A stretch of DNA of 32,386 bases from a virus: the IMG/VR virus record IMGVR_UViG_3300017967_000106, positions 1-32,386 of that record; one strand, written 5' to 3'. Below, piece by piece: positions 23,068-30,389 of this stretch. A program made the translations under genes and the position numbers. Below the pieces are notes generated by a model. That model was not told where the DNA came from. It did no database searches and was given only the letters and a program-made list of their open reading frames with translations. The stretch's first letter is position 1, and each line of letters begins with the position of its first letter.

Positions 23068-23649
23068 ATGGGTACAGAACTAAAAACAATCAACATACAT
23101 GGAAAGCAGTATGTTGAAGTATCTGAAAGGGTCAGGTACATCAGGGAAGCTCATCCTGAATTCCGTATAGTTACGGAGTTAATTAGCATGGACGGTGATT
23201 CTTGTCTATTTAAGGCATCACTGCTCAATCAGGACGATGAAGTATTGGCTACGGGCCATGCATATGAAGAGAAGTCTTCGAGCCGAATCAACAAGACTTC
23301 TCACGTTGAAAACTGTGAAACCAGTGCCGTGGGTAGATGCCTCGCCATGTATGGTGTCGGGATTGAGAATAGCATAGCATCGGCTAATGAGGTGCTGAAT
23401 GCTAAGGCCAATGGAAAATCCAATGCTCCTTCGGGCAAAGTTCCTTCGGGCAAAGTTCCTTCGGGCAAAGTTCCTTCGGGCAAAGCAGAGCCATCAGACA
23501 AGTCTGTAGAGAACTTGATTAGGCTTATCGAGGCTATGTCTGACATAAATGACTTGCGCCAGGCATGGAAGGACAATGTTGTTCAAATAAATAGTTCTCA
23601 GAAGCTAAAGAAGGCGTTTGAGGTCATGGCTAAAAAGCTCGGGCAATGA
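23068..23649 (+). CDS. Single-strand annealing protein (ERF/Rad52-like), probable
   Basis: This 193-residue protein has the N-terminal pattern of a phage annealing/ERF-like family: RVRYIREAHPEFRIVTELIS, then ATGHAYEEKSSSRINKTSHVE and NCETSAVGRCLAMYGVGIEN at about 82-101. Residues 121-139 are four PSGK[VA] repeats forming a flexible basic linker, followed by a helical C-terminus. Annealing proteins pair complementary ssDNA, and this one overlaps by 4 bases a YqaJ-type exonuclease gene, as in lambda Bet/Exo pairs. Family assignment is from pattern memory, strengthened by that neighbour. Confidence 0.75.
   Translation: MGTELKTINIHGKQYVEVSERVRYIREAHPEFRIVTELISMDGDSCLFKASLLNQDDEVLATGHAYEEKSSSRINKTSHVENCETSAVGRCLAMYGVGIENSIASANEVLNAKANGKSNAPSGKVPSGKVPSGKVPSGKAEPSDKSVENLIRLIEAMSDINDLRQAWKDNVVQINSSQKLKKAFEVMAKKLGQ
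23428..23487 (+). repeat. Four 15-base in-frame repeats encoding PSGK[V/A]
   Basis: Units CCTTCGGGCAAAGTT start at 23428, 23443, 23458 and 23473 and encode the PSGKV linker of the annealing protein. They resemble the non-coding TCCCATTGGGCAAAGC array at 18131-18193 in sequence and copy number. The 15-base unit preserves the frame if copies are gained or lost. Confidence 0.9.
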
Positions 23650-24389
23650 CAATAAAAAGAGAATTAGAGGCAAAGAAGTTGGGTGGTATTGGAGCCAGTG
23701 AGGCATATCCATTATTTGTGAAAGACTACGAGAATTCTTCTTCGTATCGTGGCCTTATAGTCTCCAAGGTCGAGGAATTAATCCTTGGCTTTGGTAAGAC
23801 TATCACGAATGAACATCTTACACATGGGATAGAGACTGAAGAGGAGGCATACAATTACATTGTCGATAATATGCACCCCGAAGCTATATTGTGTTCCCAG
23901 GATTCTGTTTTTTACAAGGAATCGATGTGGGCTACTCCCGATGTTTTTATCGGAAAGGATAGATTGATAAATATAAAATGTCCGACAAGCATTTTTTCTT
24001 TTTTTTCAAATATAAAAAAAGTTTCAAGGAGCTATGTTGTTCAGGCCCATTGGGAAATGTTTGTGACTGGAATAGATAAGCATTCGTTTTTTTATTATCT
24101 TTCTCCTGTCGTTTCGGAACTTTCTGAACCAAAGGTTCGTTCTATTAATGTGGTTACTGAGAATGAGATAATGGATGAGATAGAGCCAAGGTTTGATTTA
24201 TTTATTTCTAATCGAAATATTCTTTTTGATCAGGCCATGATGGCTCCACACCTGGAGCCTGAAGAGTTTTATGCGTGTTGTCAAACTCACAATATGACGA
24301 GGTTGAAACAAAAGAGTAACATCTTTAATTGGGCAAATGAATTAGTGGTTTATAACAACACATTGTATGTCAGGCAAGCAATCGGATAA
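23646..24389 (+). CDS. YqaJ-like exonuclease (lambda Exo family), atypical active site
   Basis: This 247-residue protein carries GGIGASEA at about 13-20, an acidic GIETEEEAYNY at 61-71, ATPDVFIG with D99, LINIKCP at 107-113 and QAHWEMFVTG at about 133-142, all in the order of the YqaJ/lambda exonuclease fold. These enzymes resect dsDNA to give 3' tails for annealing. In the usual [E/Q]-x-K motif the acidic residue is Asn here (N109-I-K111), which could reduce or alter catalysis. It overlaps the annealing gene by 4 bases and the GIY-YIG gene by 23. Confidence 0.83.
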   Translation: MTIKRELEAKKLGGIGASEAYPLFVKDYENSSSYRGLIVSKVEELILGFGKTITNEHLTHGIETEEEAYNYIVDNMHPEAILCSQDSVFYKESMWATPDVFIGKDRLINIKCPTSIFSFFSNIKKVSRSYVVQAHWEMFVTGIDKHSFFYYLSPVVSELSEPKVRSINVVTENEIMDEIEPRFDLFISNRNILFDQAMMAPHLEPEEFYACCQTHNMTRLKQKSNIFNWANELVVYNNTLYVRQAIG

Positions 24390-24849
24390 TTCAGAGAGCA
24401 AGTGGATTTACAAAGGTAAAGCACTTAGATGCCCCGTAAAAGGCGCATTTGGATTTATATACTGTATTAGTCACAACGATTCTGATCTTTTTTATGTAGG
24501 CAAGAAGCAGTTTTATTCTACAAGGAGAGTAAAAGTGGCAGGCAGGAAAAACAGAAAAAAAGTTGTGAAGGAAAGCAATTGGAGAATATATCAAAGTTCG
24601 AGCCAAACAGTTCAGAAGATGATTGCAGAAGCAGGAGAAGATGCGTTCAGCTACGATGTATTGGCCATTGCTTATACACCTGGGGAATTAAGTTTCCTCG
24701 AAGAGAAGGCGCAGCACGTAAGCTGTGCATACCTCAGGGACAACTGCTTGGTTGATTCTATTGGTCAGCGAAGGTTTGTGTCTCTGAAAAAAAATAATAG
24801 ATTACTTAACTCAGCAAAATCGATTATCCTCTGGGCAAATGGAATATAA
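24367..24849 (+). CDS. GIY-YIG endonuclease-like protein (SegE-type)
   Basis: This 160-residue protein has FGFIY (about 28-32) and FYVGKK (about 42-47), the GIY and YIG elements. A basic RRVKVAGRKNRKK loop, ESNWRIYQSSSQ and the helix FLEEKAQ supply a candidate catalytic Glu. This matches the T4 SegE-like group of phage GIY-YIG nucleases. It could be a free-standing homing endonuclease or, given its place after the exonuclease, a junction-cleaving enzyme of the recombination set. It overlaps both neighbours, which suggests an integrated operon member. Confidence 0.78.
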   Translation: MSGKQSDNSESKWIYKGKALRCPVKGAFGFIYCISHNDSDLFYVGKKQFYSTRRVKVAGRKNRKKVVKESNWRIYQSSSQTVQKMIAEAGEDAFSYDVLAIAYTPGELSFLEEKAQHVSCAYLRDNCLVDSIGQRRFVSLKKNNRLLNSAKSIILWANGI

Positions 24850-25102
24850 CCCGAAAAAAAAGACGATAACTCCGCATATGGTGTACGCCCTTATGATTGA
24901 CTACGAAAGTAGCTTTGAGGTTCCACTATGTATTAATGAGACTATGTTTTGTTATCCAATTGGAGTTATTTCGTACCACAAAGAAGAAGATTTAGTGTTT
25001 TTCCACTGTCAAATATATTCTTCTGAGGTTGGTTATTACCATGGTGTTATTTCATCCGAGAAGCTATCGAAATTAAAGTATCCTAAATTTAACATTTTTT
25101 AA
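24839..25102 (+). CDS. Hypothetical protein
   Basis: This 87-residue beta-rich protein has several aromatic residues (SYHKEEDLVFFHCQIYSSEV) and three Cys. No family is recognised. It overlaps the nuclease gene by 11 bases and precedes the SSB-like gene by 20, so it is part of the replication/recombination operon. Confidence 0.75.
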   Translation: MEYNPKKKTITPHMVYALMIDYESSFEVPLCINETMFCYPIGVISYHKEEDLVFFHCQIYSSEVGYYHGVISSEKLSKLKYPKFNIF

Positions 25103-25122
25103 AAAAACAAAATTTTATTATT

Positions 25123-25365
25123 ATGATTACAGTTAGTATTGATTTGAACAAAATTCCTGAGGACACTATTTTCGAATCTGAGAACGGTGGCAGGTACATT
25201 AATGTTGTTGTTGTCCCTTATAAGGATGGCGAGAACCAATGGGGTAAAACTCATGCGGTTAAGCTTTCTCAATCCAAAGAGGATAGAGATGCAAAGAAAC
25301 CAGTGGTGTATGTAGGCTCTGGAAAAGAGTATGTTTTTGAGAATAAGGAAAATCTTCCTTTTTGA
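25123..25365 (+). CDS. Small SSB-like protein (tentative)
   Basis: This 80-residue protein contains GGRYINVVVVPYKDGENQWG then THAVKLSQSKEDRDAKKPVVYVGSG, a beta-rich layout like compact phage ssDNA-binding proteins. It ends KENLPF, resembling the acidic LPF/IPF tip with which SSB proteins recruit partners. Its position before the winged-helix and helicase genes fits an SSB role. The OB-fold itself is not proven by sequence. Its stop overlaps the next start (TTGA). Confidence 0.6.
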   Translation: MITVSIDLNKIPEDTIFESENGGRYINVVVVPYKDGENQWGKTHAVKLSQSKEDRDAKKPVVYVGSGKEYVFENKENLPF

Positions 25366-25628
25366 AAAAAATAATTTTTGATACATACGGCAGGCCGAGG
25401 GAAATCGAGGAACCACCTTTATTGGTGGTACTCGATCCCTACTGCTGGTCTAAGAAGACGGAAACTGAAAAGAAAACAGAGGTGAGGATGGAACTACTCA
25501 TCTTAGAGCGTCAAATTAAGCAGGACGACATTTTTTTTGAAAAACTAAAACAGGAAACAAATGAGACTAAAGGGAGTATGGATTTCGATAGATATATGGC
25601 ATCGAGAGGGATTGTCACCAACGGCTAA
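25362..25628 (+). CDS. Small hypothetical protein, TTG start
   Basis: This 88-residue protein, acidic and helical toward the C-terminus, begins at a TTG that overlaps the preceding TGA stop, suggesting coupling; no in-frame ATG gives a comparable start until codon 43. The N-terminus contains a Pro-rich segment (GRPREIEEPPLLVVLDPY). It overlaps the winged-helix gene by 68 bases. No family is recognised. Confidence 0.65.
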   Translation: MKKIIFDTYGRPREIEEPPLLVVLDPYCWSKKTETEKKTEVRMELLILERQIKQDDIFFEKLKQETNETKGSMDFDRYMASRGIVTNG

Positions 25629-26103
25629 GTTCCTCATATCGTATCTTATCGGAAGAAAAAAAAATAATGGAACACTTAATTACACCAATCTGTCAAAGAT
25701 ATTAGGCTGCACTAAGGCCAGGGTTTCCCAAGTTATTGAGGAATTAGAGAAATCGGATTTAATAAGGATTAAGGAGGATGGCAAGACGAGGCTCTACTCA
25801 CTTGTAGGCATGGATGCTATGCAAATTCCATCTATATTTGATGGTTTAATAGATGACCTGCCTGAAGACAAGAGAGAATTGCTTGAAATATGGATCGAGT
25901 ATAGGGATGAAATAAAGAAGCCTATCAAGACGAGGCGTTCAGCTAAGGTTTTGGTATCAATGTTTGAAGATCATGGCTTAGAGAGCCTCAAAAAGGCTTT
26001 AAATAGGTCTACAGCTAATGGTTGGACGGGTATATTCCCTGAAGATGAGAAATCATCGGAAACCAAGGTCGTAGTAACTCCATCTAAATACAGGGAGCTA
26101 TGA
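25561..26103 (+). CDS. Winged-helix replication initiation/helicase-loader-like protein
   Basis: This 180-residue protein has an N-terminal winged helix: GVWISIDIWHREGLSPTAKF at 5-24 and a helix-turn-helix around NYTNLSKILGCTKARVSQVI at about 40-59. The C-terminal part contains ESLKKALNRSTANGWTGIFP, a motif of phage primosome/helicase-loading proteins. It is followed by a 4-base overlap with the DnaB gene, so a role in loading the helicase, possibly at the 17.9-18.8 kb control block, is likely. This is inferred from the domain and neighbour. Confidence 0.78.
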   Translation: MRLKGVWISIDIWHREGLSPTAKFLISYLIGRKKNNGTLNYTNLSKILGCTKARVSQVIEELEKSDLIRIKEDGKTRLYSLVGMDAMQIPSIFDGLIDDLPEDKRELLEIWIEYRDEIKKPIKTRRSAKVLVSMFEDHGLESLKKALNRSTANGWTGIFPEDEKSSETKVVVTPSKYREL

Positions 26104-27374
26104 TCAACAAGTCTTTTGTCGAATGTGCATTCATAGGTTGTCTGATTAAGAATCCGAACCTATTGCACCAAGCCAAGGTCGAAGAGAAGCATTTCTCAGC
26201 GTCAGACCGCAGGGATATATTTAAGGAGGCAAAGCGTCAGATAGACGAGCAGGGAGAGGCAGATGTGGTATTGATGGCCTCTTACGCAGAAGACAATCAC
26301 AGAATATCTATTTTGCGCTTTCAGGAGGAATTCATTGGTCAGTCATCGCTTTCTTCATTTAATGATTATGAGAATCTGATTATTGCCAGGTGGATGAAGG
26401 ATCAGTATACCACCACCACTATGAAATATGCTGCGGAGATAAAAGATTCCAACGATCCGAGAGTGATTATAGAGAAGTTGTCTTCGGACATATCTGAGAT
26501 ACTAAATGAGGGTTCTTCTGAAGAGGCTCATGTATCCAACTTTTCTATGGAGGCAATAGATGGCATATACAAGGCCATGTCTTCTGATTCTGTTTCGGGC
26601 ATATCTACGGGAATCGCTAAATTGAATTCTATCACAGGAGGATGGCAGGATACAGACCTTATAATTATTGCAGGAAGGCCAGCAATGGGTAAGACTACCT
26701 TTGTTTTGAATATGGCCCTAAATGCAATAAAAGAAAATAAATCTGTAGTTGTGTATACCTTGGAGATGTCTCCTGTGCAGTTTATATATGTTTTGGCAGG
26801 CATTTTGACTGGTATTAGCACTCAGGACATAAGGACGGGAAGAATTTCTCAGGAAGAATTAAAAGAATTGGAAGAAACGATAGGGTGGCTGAACTCTTTA
26901 GAGCTATATATTGTTGATAAGCATAGGACTATTGAGGATATAGCGTCTTCAGTCAGGTTCCACAAGAGAAAATACGGAGTTGATATGGCAATTATTGATC
27001 ACTTGCACCTTGTCAGGACGGCTTCCAACTTTCAGTCTGATGCATTGAGAATTGGGCATATAACGTCTACATTGAAGGAATTGGCCTCAAAGTCAGATTG
27101 CTGTATGCCTGTGGTGTTGTTATCTCAGTTGTCTCGGGCTGTAGACCTTCGTGAAGACAAAAGACCAATGCCGTCAGATTTAAGAGGATCTGGAGCCATT
27201 GAGCAGGATGCAGATATAATTATGTTTCTTTATAGGGATAGTTATTATTCAGGCAATATAGATGATGATACGGTGGAATTGCTGATTGCAAAGAACCGTA
27301 TGGGAGATATAGGAAAAATTTATTTAAGATACGAAAATAGAGAATATCATGAAGCAAATAAGTTTCACAATTAG
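26100..27374 (+). CDS. dnaB: Replicative DNA helicase, DnaB family
   Basis: This 424-residue protein has the DnaB N-domain (about 1-140) and RecA-type C-domain: Walker A GRPAMGKTT at 192-200, the LEMSP motif at about 221-225, Walker B DMAIIDHLHLV at 295-305, a sensor LLSQLSR near 340-346, and SDLRGSGAIEQDAD at 359-372. It unwinds the fork 5'-3' as a hexamer. No phage polymerase or primase is seen, so it must cooperate with the host replisome. Overlap with the loader-like gene is ATGA. Confidence 0.96.
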   Translation: MINKSFVECAFIGCLIKNPNLLHQAKVEEKHFSASDRRDIFKEAKRQIDEQGEADVVLMASYAEDNHRISILRFQEEFIGQSSLSSFNDYENLIIARWMKDQYTTTTMKYAAEIKDSNDPRVIIEKLSSDISEILNEGSSEEAHVSNFSMEAIDGIYKAMSSDSVSGISTGIAKLNSITGGWQDTDLIIIAGRPAMGKTTFVLNMALNAIKENKSVVVYTLEMSPVQFIYVLAGILTGISTQDIRTGRISQEELKELEETIGWLNSLELYIVDKHRTIEDIASSVRFHKRKYGVDMAIIDHLHLVRTASNFQSDALRIGHITSTLKELASKSDCCMPVVLLSQLSRAVDLREDKRPMPSDLRGSGAIEQDADIIMFLYRDSYYSGNIDDDTVELLIAKNRMGDIGKIYLRYENREYHEANKFHN

Positions 27375-27519
27375 TGATGGTTCGTATGAATTGCTAAAAG
27401 AGATTTCAAAAAAAGATGGTCGTGAAATAAAAAATATAATGAAAGACCATGTCGCTGATTTAATAGTAAAATTCAAATATGGCACAGAAGATTTCGAAAA
27501 ATTTTCTAACGATTACTAA
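27349..27519 (+). CDS. Small ribbon-helix-helix-like protein
   Basis: ATG at 27349 opens a 56-residue frame (MKQISFTISDGSYELLKEIS, then helical KNIMKDHVADLIVKFKYG), stop at 27519. A short beta strand followed by two helices with this spacing resembles Arc/CopG DNA-binding proteins. It overlaps the helicase end by 26 bases and the next gene start by 41, in a different frame from both. A dimeric RHH protein is a natural candidate to bind the palindromes in this genome; that link is inference. Confidence 0.6.
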   Translation: MKQISFTISDGSYELLKEISKKDGREIKNIMKDHVADLIVKFKYGTEDFEKFSNDY

Positions 27520-27685
27520 TTATGCTCTCAGAACCAGAGATAGGAGGCGTTGTTGGAAGACTTGCAGGGATTGTGGCTGCAAAATGAATGCCAGTGAGAC
27601 TCAGTATGCTCACATGAAGGTAGAAGGTATGAAAACGTATTTTATATGCGATAAATGTGCTGACAAATACGATTCTTTAAGTTAA
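27479..27685 (+). CDS. Small zinc-ribbon-like protein
   Basis: This 68-residue basic protein has Cys at 25, 29, 32, 34, 57 and 60 (RCWKTCRDCGC and YFICDKC), consistent with a zinc ribbon. It is likely to bind nucleic acid or protein. The start overlaps the RHH-like gene; 9 bases separate its stop from the phosphoesterase gene. No named family. Confidence 0.75.
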   Translation: MAQKISKNFLTITNYALRTRDRRRCWKTCRDCGCKMNASETQYAHMKVEGMKTYFICDKCADKYDSLS

Positions 27686-27694
27686 ACAAAAAAA

Positions 27695-28339
27695 ATGAAA
27701 GTACTTGTAATTGGAGATCTACATGAGCCGTTCTGCTTAGACGGATATCTTGAGTATTGTAAAAAGATGCGCAAGAAGTACAGGACTAATAGGACTGTAT
27801 TTATAGGCGATGTAATCGACAACCATTATTCATCTTACCATGAAACCGATGCCGATGGAATGGGAGGTGGAGACGAGCTTAAATTAGCTAAGAAGAAGAT
27901 TAAAAAGTGGTATCGGGCATTTCCTGATGCTGATGTGACCATTGGTAATCACGACAGAATGATCATGCGTAAGGCTCAGACATCTGCGATTCCAAAGGAG
28001 TGGATAAAGAACTACTGTGATGTCCTGGACGTTCCTGGATGGAACTTTGTTGATCGGGTTGTCTACGATGATGTTCAGTACATACATGGAGAGGCTGGTA
28101 CGGCAAGAACGAAGTGCAGGGCAGATATGATGAGTACAGTTCAGGGCCATTTGCATACTCAGTGTTATACAGAATGGTATGTAGGTGCTAACTTCAGGAT
28201 ATTTGGAATGCAAGTTGGGTGTGGCATTGATCACAAGTCATATGCTATGGCATATGCAAAGAGAGGTAAGAAGCCAGCGATAGGCTGTGGGGTTATAATT
28301 GATGGTGAGACTGCCATTAATTTACCTATGAACTTATAG
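27695..28339 (+). CDS. Calcineurin-like metallophosphoesterase
   Basis: This 214-residue protein carries the family motifs in order: GDLHEP (D8, H10), GDVIDNH (D39), GNHD (N85, H86), IHGEA (H131) and GHLHT (H152, H154), the binuclear metal site of calcineurin-type phosphoesterases. Substrates range from nucleotides and DNA ends to proteins, so the target is not known. It is the last gene before the terminator at 28365. In phage replication modules such enzymes are often thought to process DNA ends or host nucleotides. Confidence 0.93.
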   Translation: MKVLVIGDLHEPFCLDGYLEYCKKMRKKYRTNRTVFIGDVIDNHYSSYHETDADGMGGGDELKLAKKKIKKWYRAFPDADVTIGNHDRMIMRKAQTSAIPKEWIKNYCDVLDVPGWNFVDRVVYDDVQYIHGEAGTARTKCRADMMSTVQGHLHTQCYTEWYVGANFRIFGMQVGCGIDHKSYAMAYAKRGKKPAIGCGVIIDGETAINLPMNL

Positions 28340-28364
28340 TTTCCTGTTTTTATGTTTATTTTTT

Positions 28365-28396
28365 GGGGCGCAGGATTAATTTTCTGCGCTTTTTTT
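28365..28396 (+). terminator. Intrinsic terminator after the replication operon
   Basis: GCGCAG (28368-28373) pairs perfectly with CTGCGC (28384-28389) around a 10-base loop, followed by T7. It lies 26 bases after the phosphoesterase stop and closes the replication/recombination operon. Confidence 0.9.
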
Positions 28397-28660
28397 AAAA
28401 AAAACTTGATATTATATATTATTATGTTTATATTGACTAAAAATCAAATGATCAGTTTTAAATTAAATCAAAAGCCAGACCAAAAATTACAAGACTTAAT
28501 CGTAGTCTTTTGGAATAATAAAATATGGCATTCACATAATTAATCAACAAAATATTTAAGATATACTTTAAACAATCAGAGAGATAAAGTTTGGAGCGTG
28601 GGATTCGTACAATAAAAAAATGACGAACATTATAACAGACATTGACTTTAATTTAATGAA
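28397..28660. other. Gene-poor region after the terminator
   Basis: About 260 bases with no convincing gene. A weak 39-codon frame (28424-28543) and a 14-codon frame that overlaps the next start (28620-28664) are present but unsupported. No exact TAnnTTTG promoter was found, so the source of transcription of the next cluster is unclear. Confidence 0.4.
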
Positions 28661-28957
28661 ATGACAGTATTACAATTTTTAAAAGATAGATATTGCGGAA
28701 AAGACATAAAGTATTATGTAAGAACCTTAAAATATCTTAATGGCAAAACAGAGGAAAGAATTGACTTTCCTAATAGGTGCTACATTTCCGAATGGGTAGA
28801 TAGGGGCGGTGCTGATAATCCTTTTGTTATGAAAGATGTCGAGACTGTTGGTAAAGTAGTATCAGTAACTCCATTTAGAAACAAATGGAAATTAGAACTC
28901 CTTGATGGAAAGGTAATAATAATGAGTCAGTATGAGTATTATGAGTGTTGTTCCTAA
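28661..28957 (+). CDS. Hypothetical protein
   Basis: This 98-residue protein with a basic N-half and several Cys (C12, C43, and CCS at the end) appears beta-rich. No family is recognised. It is the first gene of the last early cluster, with a C/A-rich spacer (CAACCAAACAAACGCC) between it and the next small gene. Confidence 0.75.
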   Translation: MTVLQFLKDRYCGKDIKYYVRTLKYLNGKTEERIDFPNRCYISEWVDRGGADNPFVMKDVETVGKVVSVTPFRNKWKLELLDGKVIIMSQYEYYECCS

Positions 28958-28986
28958 CAACCAAACAAACGCCATAAACAAAGAAT

Positions 28987-29103
28987 ATGAATAAAGATAA
29001 CAAAGTATCAGCAACCTGCAAAAACTGTGGATGCCCTGACATGGAAGAAAGGCACGACCATTTGTGGTGTGATTGGTGTGGGAATGAGGAAAATATTAAT
29101 TAA
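28987..29103 (+). CDS. Mini zinc-ribbon protein, 38 residues
   Basis: ATG at 28987 and stop at 29103 frame MNKDNKVSATCKNCGCPDME followed by a WCDWCGNEE segment. The two Cys pairs (CxxC...CxxC) form a classic zinc ribbon. The compact motif and A-rich leader support a real gene despite its size. It probably binds nucleic acid or a protein partner. Confidence 0.72.
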   Translation: MNKDNKVSATCKNCGCPDMEERHDHLWCDWCGNEENIN

Positions 29104-29120
29104 CAAATAAATAAGTAAAT

Positions 29121-29444
29121 ATGAAAAAAGAAGAATTAATTGAATCTTTTTATTACCTACTTATGTTCTTGACATTAGGAGTAATGATACTTAACTTTAC
29201 CTCTTGTTCTAAAGCAGAGTGTATTGATTATGATTATTCAGAACGCAGCCTGAATCAGTACAAAGCAGTAGGCTATAATTTGGCCATAGAGGTGATATCT
29301 CGTGGCGAAACTACTATTAATGCCAGGATCATATGGAATGAGCTTAGAGAGGACGAGATTGACTGTGAAATCGTAACTTTAGATGCTCGGATTCTGGAGG
29401 GTTACAAGGTATGTCCTTGGTGTCCTAATTTATGTGACAACTAA
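29121..29444 (+). CDS. Small membrane protein, possible lipoprotein
   Basis: This 107-residue protein has one hydrophobic segment at about 11-27 (YYLLMFLTLGVMILNF) followed by TSCSKAEC. The FTSC site resembles a lipobox, and Bacteroidota lipoproteins often continue SCSK. The rest is acidic and ends with CPWCPNLC, a possible metal site. It is probably anchored with the bulk outside the cytoplasm; a plain membrane anchor is the alternative. Function unknown. Confidence 0.72.
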   Translation: MKKEELIESFYYLLMFLTLGVMILNFTSCSKAECIDYDYSERSLNQYKAVGYNLAIEVISRGETTINARIIWNELREDEIDCEIVTLDARILEGYKVCPWCPNLCDN

Positions 29445-29456
29445 AAACACACAACA

Positions 29457-29780
29457 ATGACTAAAGAAGATTTTTTTAAATTTCAAGAAGAGTTCTATTC
29501 TATGTGTATGGCTATTACACGCAAGAAGAATCATGACTACACATCTGATTCAGGTGATCCATTTGCTAATTTCAAGGCAATAGAGACACTGGGCATATCT
29601 ACTGAAGAGGGATTTCTTACTCGAATGATGGATAAGATGATGAGGCTTGGTACATATGTCAGCAAGGCAGAACTGCAAGTTTCCGATGAATCAGTATTAG
29701 ACACATTAAATGATTTGGCAAACTACTGTTCATTGATGGCAGGATTTATAAAAACAAAAAACACACAAAATGAAGGATAG
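29457..29780 (+). CDS. DUF1599-family protein (nucleotide-metabolism associated)
   Basis: This 107-residue all-helical protein has KKNHDYTSDSGDPFANFKAI near 24-43, GFLTRMMDKMMRLGTYV and DESVLDTLNDLANYCSLMAG, matching DUF1599, a family named nucleotide modification associated domain 1 and related to all-alpha NTP pyrophosphatases. It may clean or modify nucleotide pools for phage DNA synthesis. The exact reaction is not known. It overlaps the next gene by 11 bases. Confidence 0.85.
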   Translation: MTKEDFFKFQEEFYSMCMAITRKKNHDYTSDSGDPFANFKAIETLGISTEEGFLTRMMDKMMRLGTYVSKAELQVSDESVLDTLNDLANYCSLMAGFIKTKNTQNEG

Positions 29781-30003
29781 AAAAACAGAAGCAAAAAGAA
29801 TAAAGGAGATCTCCAAGTCACTCCTTGGGTGTTCAAGGTTTCTTATATTAAAGATGCATTCAGGTGGGAATATGTCTGTGGATGTATCCCATCAAGAATC
29901 TTTGGCTTTAATATACAACGCTCTAATCCTCTCTGAGCCACTTAGAGAGATGGCAAGGCAAGCACTAAAGGATTATGAAGAAAAGGCCTCAGAAGAAGAA
30001 TAA
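29770..30003 (+). CDS. Small hypothetical protein
   Basis: This 77-residue, mostly helical protein begins MKDRKTEAKRIKEISKSLLG and has an acidic C-terminus. No family is recognised. It overlaps both neighbours (11 bases upstream, 29 downstream), so it belongs to a tightly packed operon. Confidence 0.72.
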   Translation: MKDRKTEAKRIKEISKSLLGCSRFLILKMHSGGNMSVDVSHQESLALIYNALILSEPLREMARQALKDYEEKASEEE

Positions 30004-30139
30004 AAGGCATTCTCAGGGCTTTGACAGGGGCATCAACCCCTTTGATGGGTCGAGGAGGAGACTATCAAGCTCTGAGCATAAAGATAAGACTAAGTATTCA
30101 CGCAAAATTAAACACAGAAATGAAAGAAGAGACGACTAA
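29975..30139 (+). CDS. Small highly basic protein, 54 residues
   Basis: ATG at 29975 opens MKKRPQKKNKRHSQGFDRGI, then NPFDGSRRRLSSSEHKDKTK and YSRKIKHRNERRDD, stop at 30139. Nearly half the residues are charged and most of these are basic, so it is likely to bind nucleic acid or ribosomes. It bridges the gap between the genes ending at 30003 and starting at 30120, overlapping both. This fits a continuous operon better than a 116-base empty gap. Confidence 0.65.
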   Translation: MKKRPQKKNKRHSQGFDRGINPFDGSRRRLSSSEHKDKTKYSRKIKHRNERRDD

Positions 30140-30389
30140 CATAACCCAAATACCTGAATTCAGTATTTACGATGGTACACATGACTACGCAGAAGATGAA
30201 AACGCTTTGTCGCCCCTTGCAGGAGGATGGAGGACAATGATTCGTGATATAAAGAATATTGATTGGGATGAGGTGGATAAGGAATTAGTCAAGGATGATG
30301 CAGAGGAGGCTATAGTCTTGTTTGTGTGTATGTATGTGTTTTTAGTGTCTATGGCTGCGATCATTAATCTTTTTAAGCATTTAGTATGA
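30120..30389 (+). CDS. Small protein with C-terminal membrane helix
   Basis: Start taken at the ATG at 30120 (MKEETTNITQIP), 89 residues, behind an A-rich leader; an upstream TTG extension to 30021 would run through another gene and is less likely. The N-terminal 65 residues are acidic and soluble, and residues about 66-84 (IVLFVCMYVFLVSMAAIINL) form a tail anchor. Its stop overlaps the next start as ATGA. A holin-like or membrane-modifying role is possible but unproven. Confidence 0.75.
   Translation: MKEETTNITQIPEFSIYDGTHDYAEDENALSPLAGGWRTMIRDIKNIDWDEVDKELVKDDAEEAIVLFVCMYVFLVSMAAIINLFKHLV

Noticed and set aside
28352-28543. 63-codon hydrophobic frame after the phosphoesterase
   Set aside because: Its first part is the terminator hairpin and T-run; the remaining 39 codons from 28424 have no independent support.
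28620-28664. 14-codon leader peptide overlapping the gene at 28661
   Set aside because: Possible as a coupling leader, but no attenuator or codon signal supports it.
30021-30119. TTG-initiated extension of the tail-anchored protein
   Set aside because: A normal ATG with an A-rich leader exists at 30120, and the extension region is better explained by the basic 54-residue gene.
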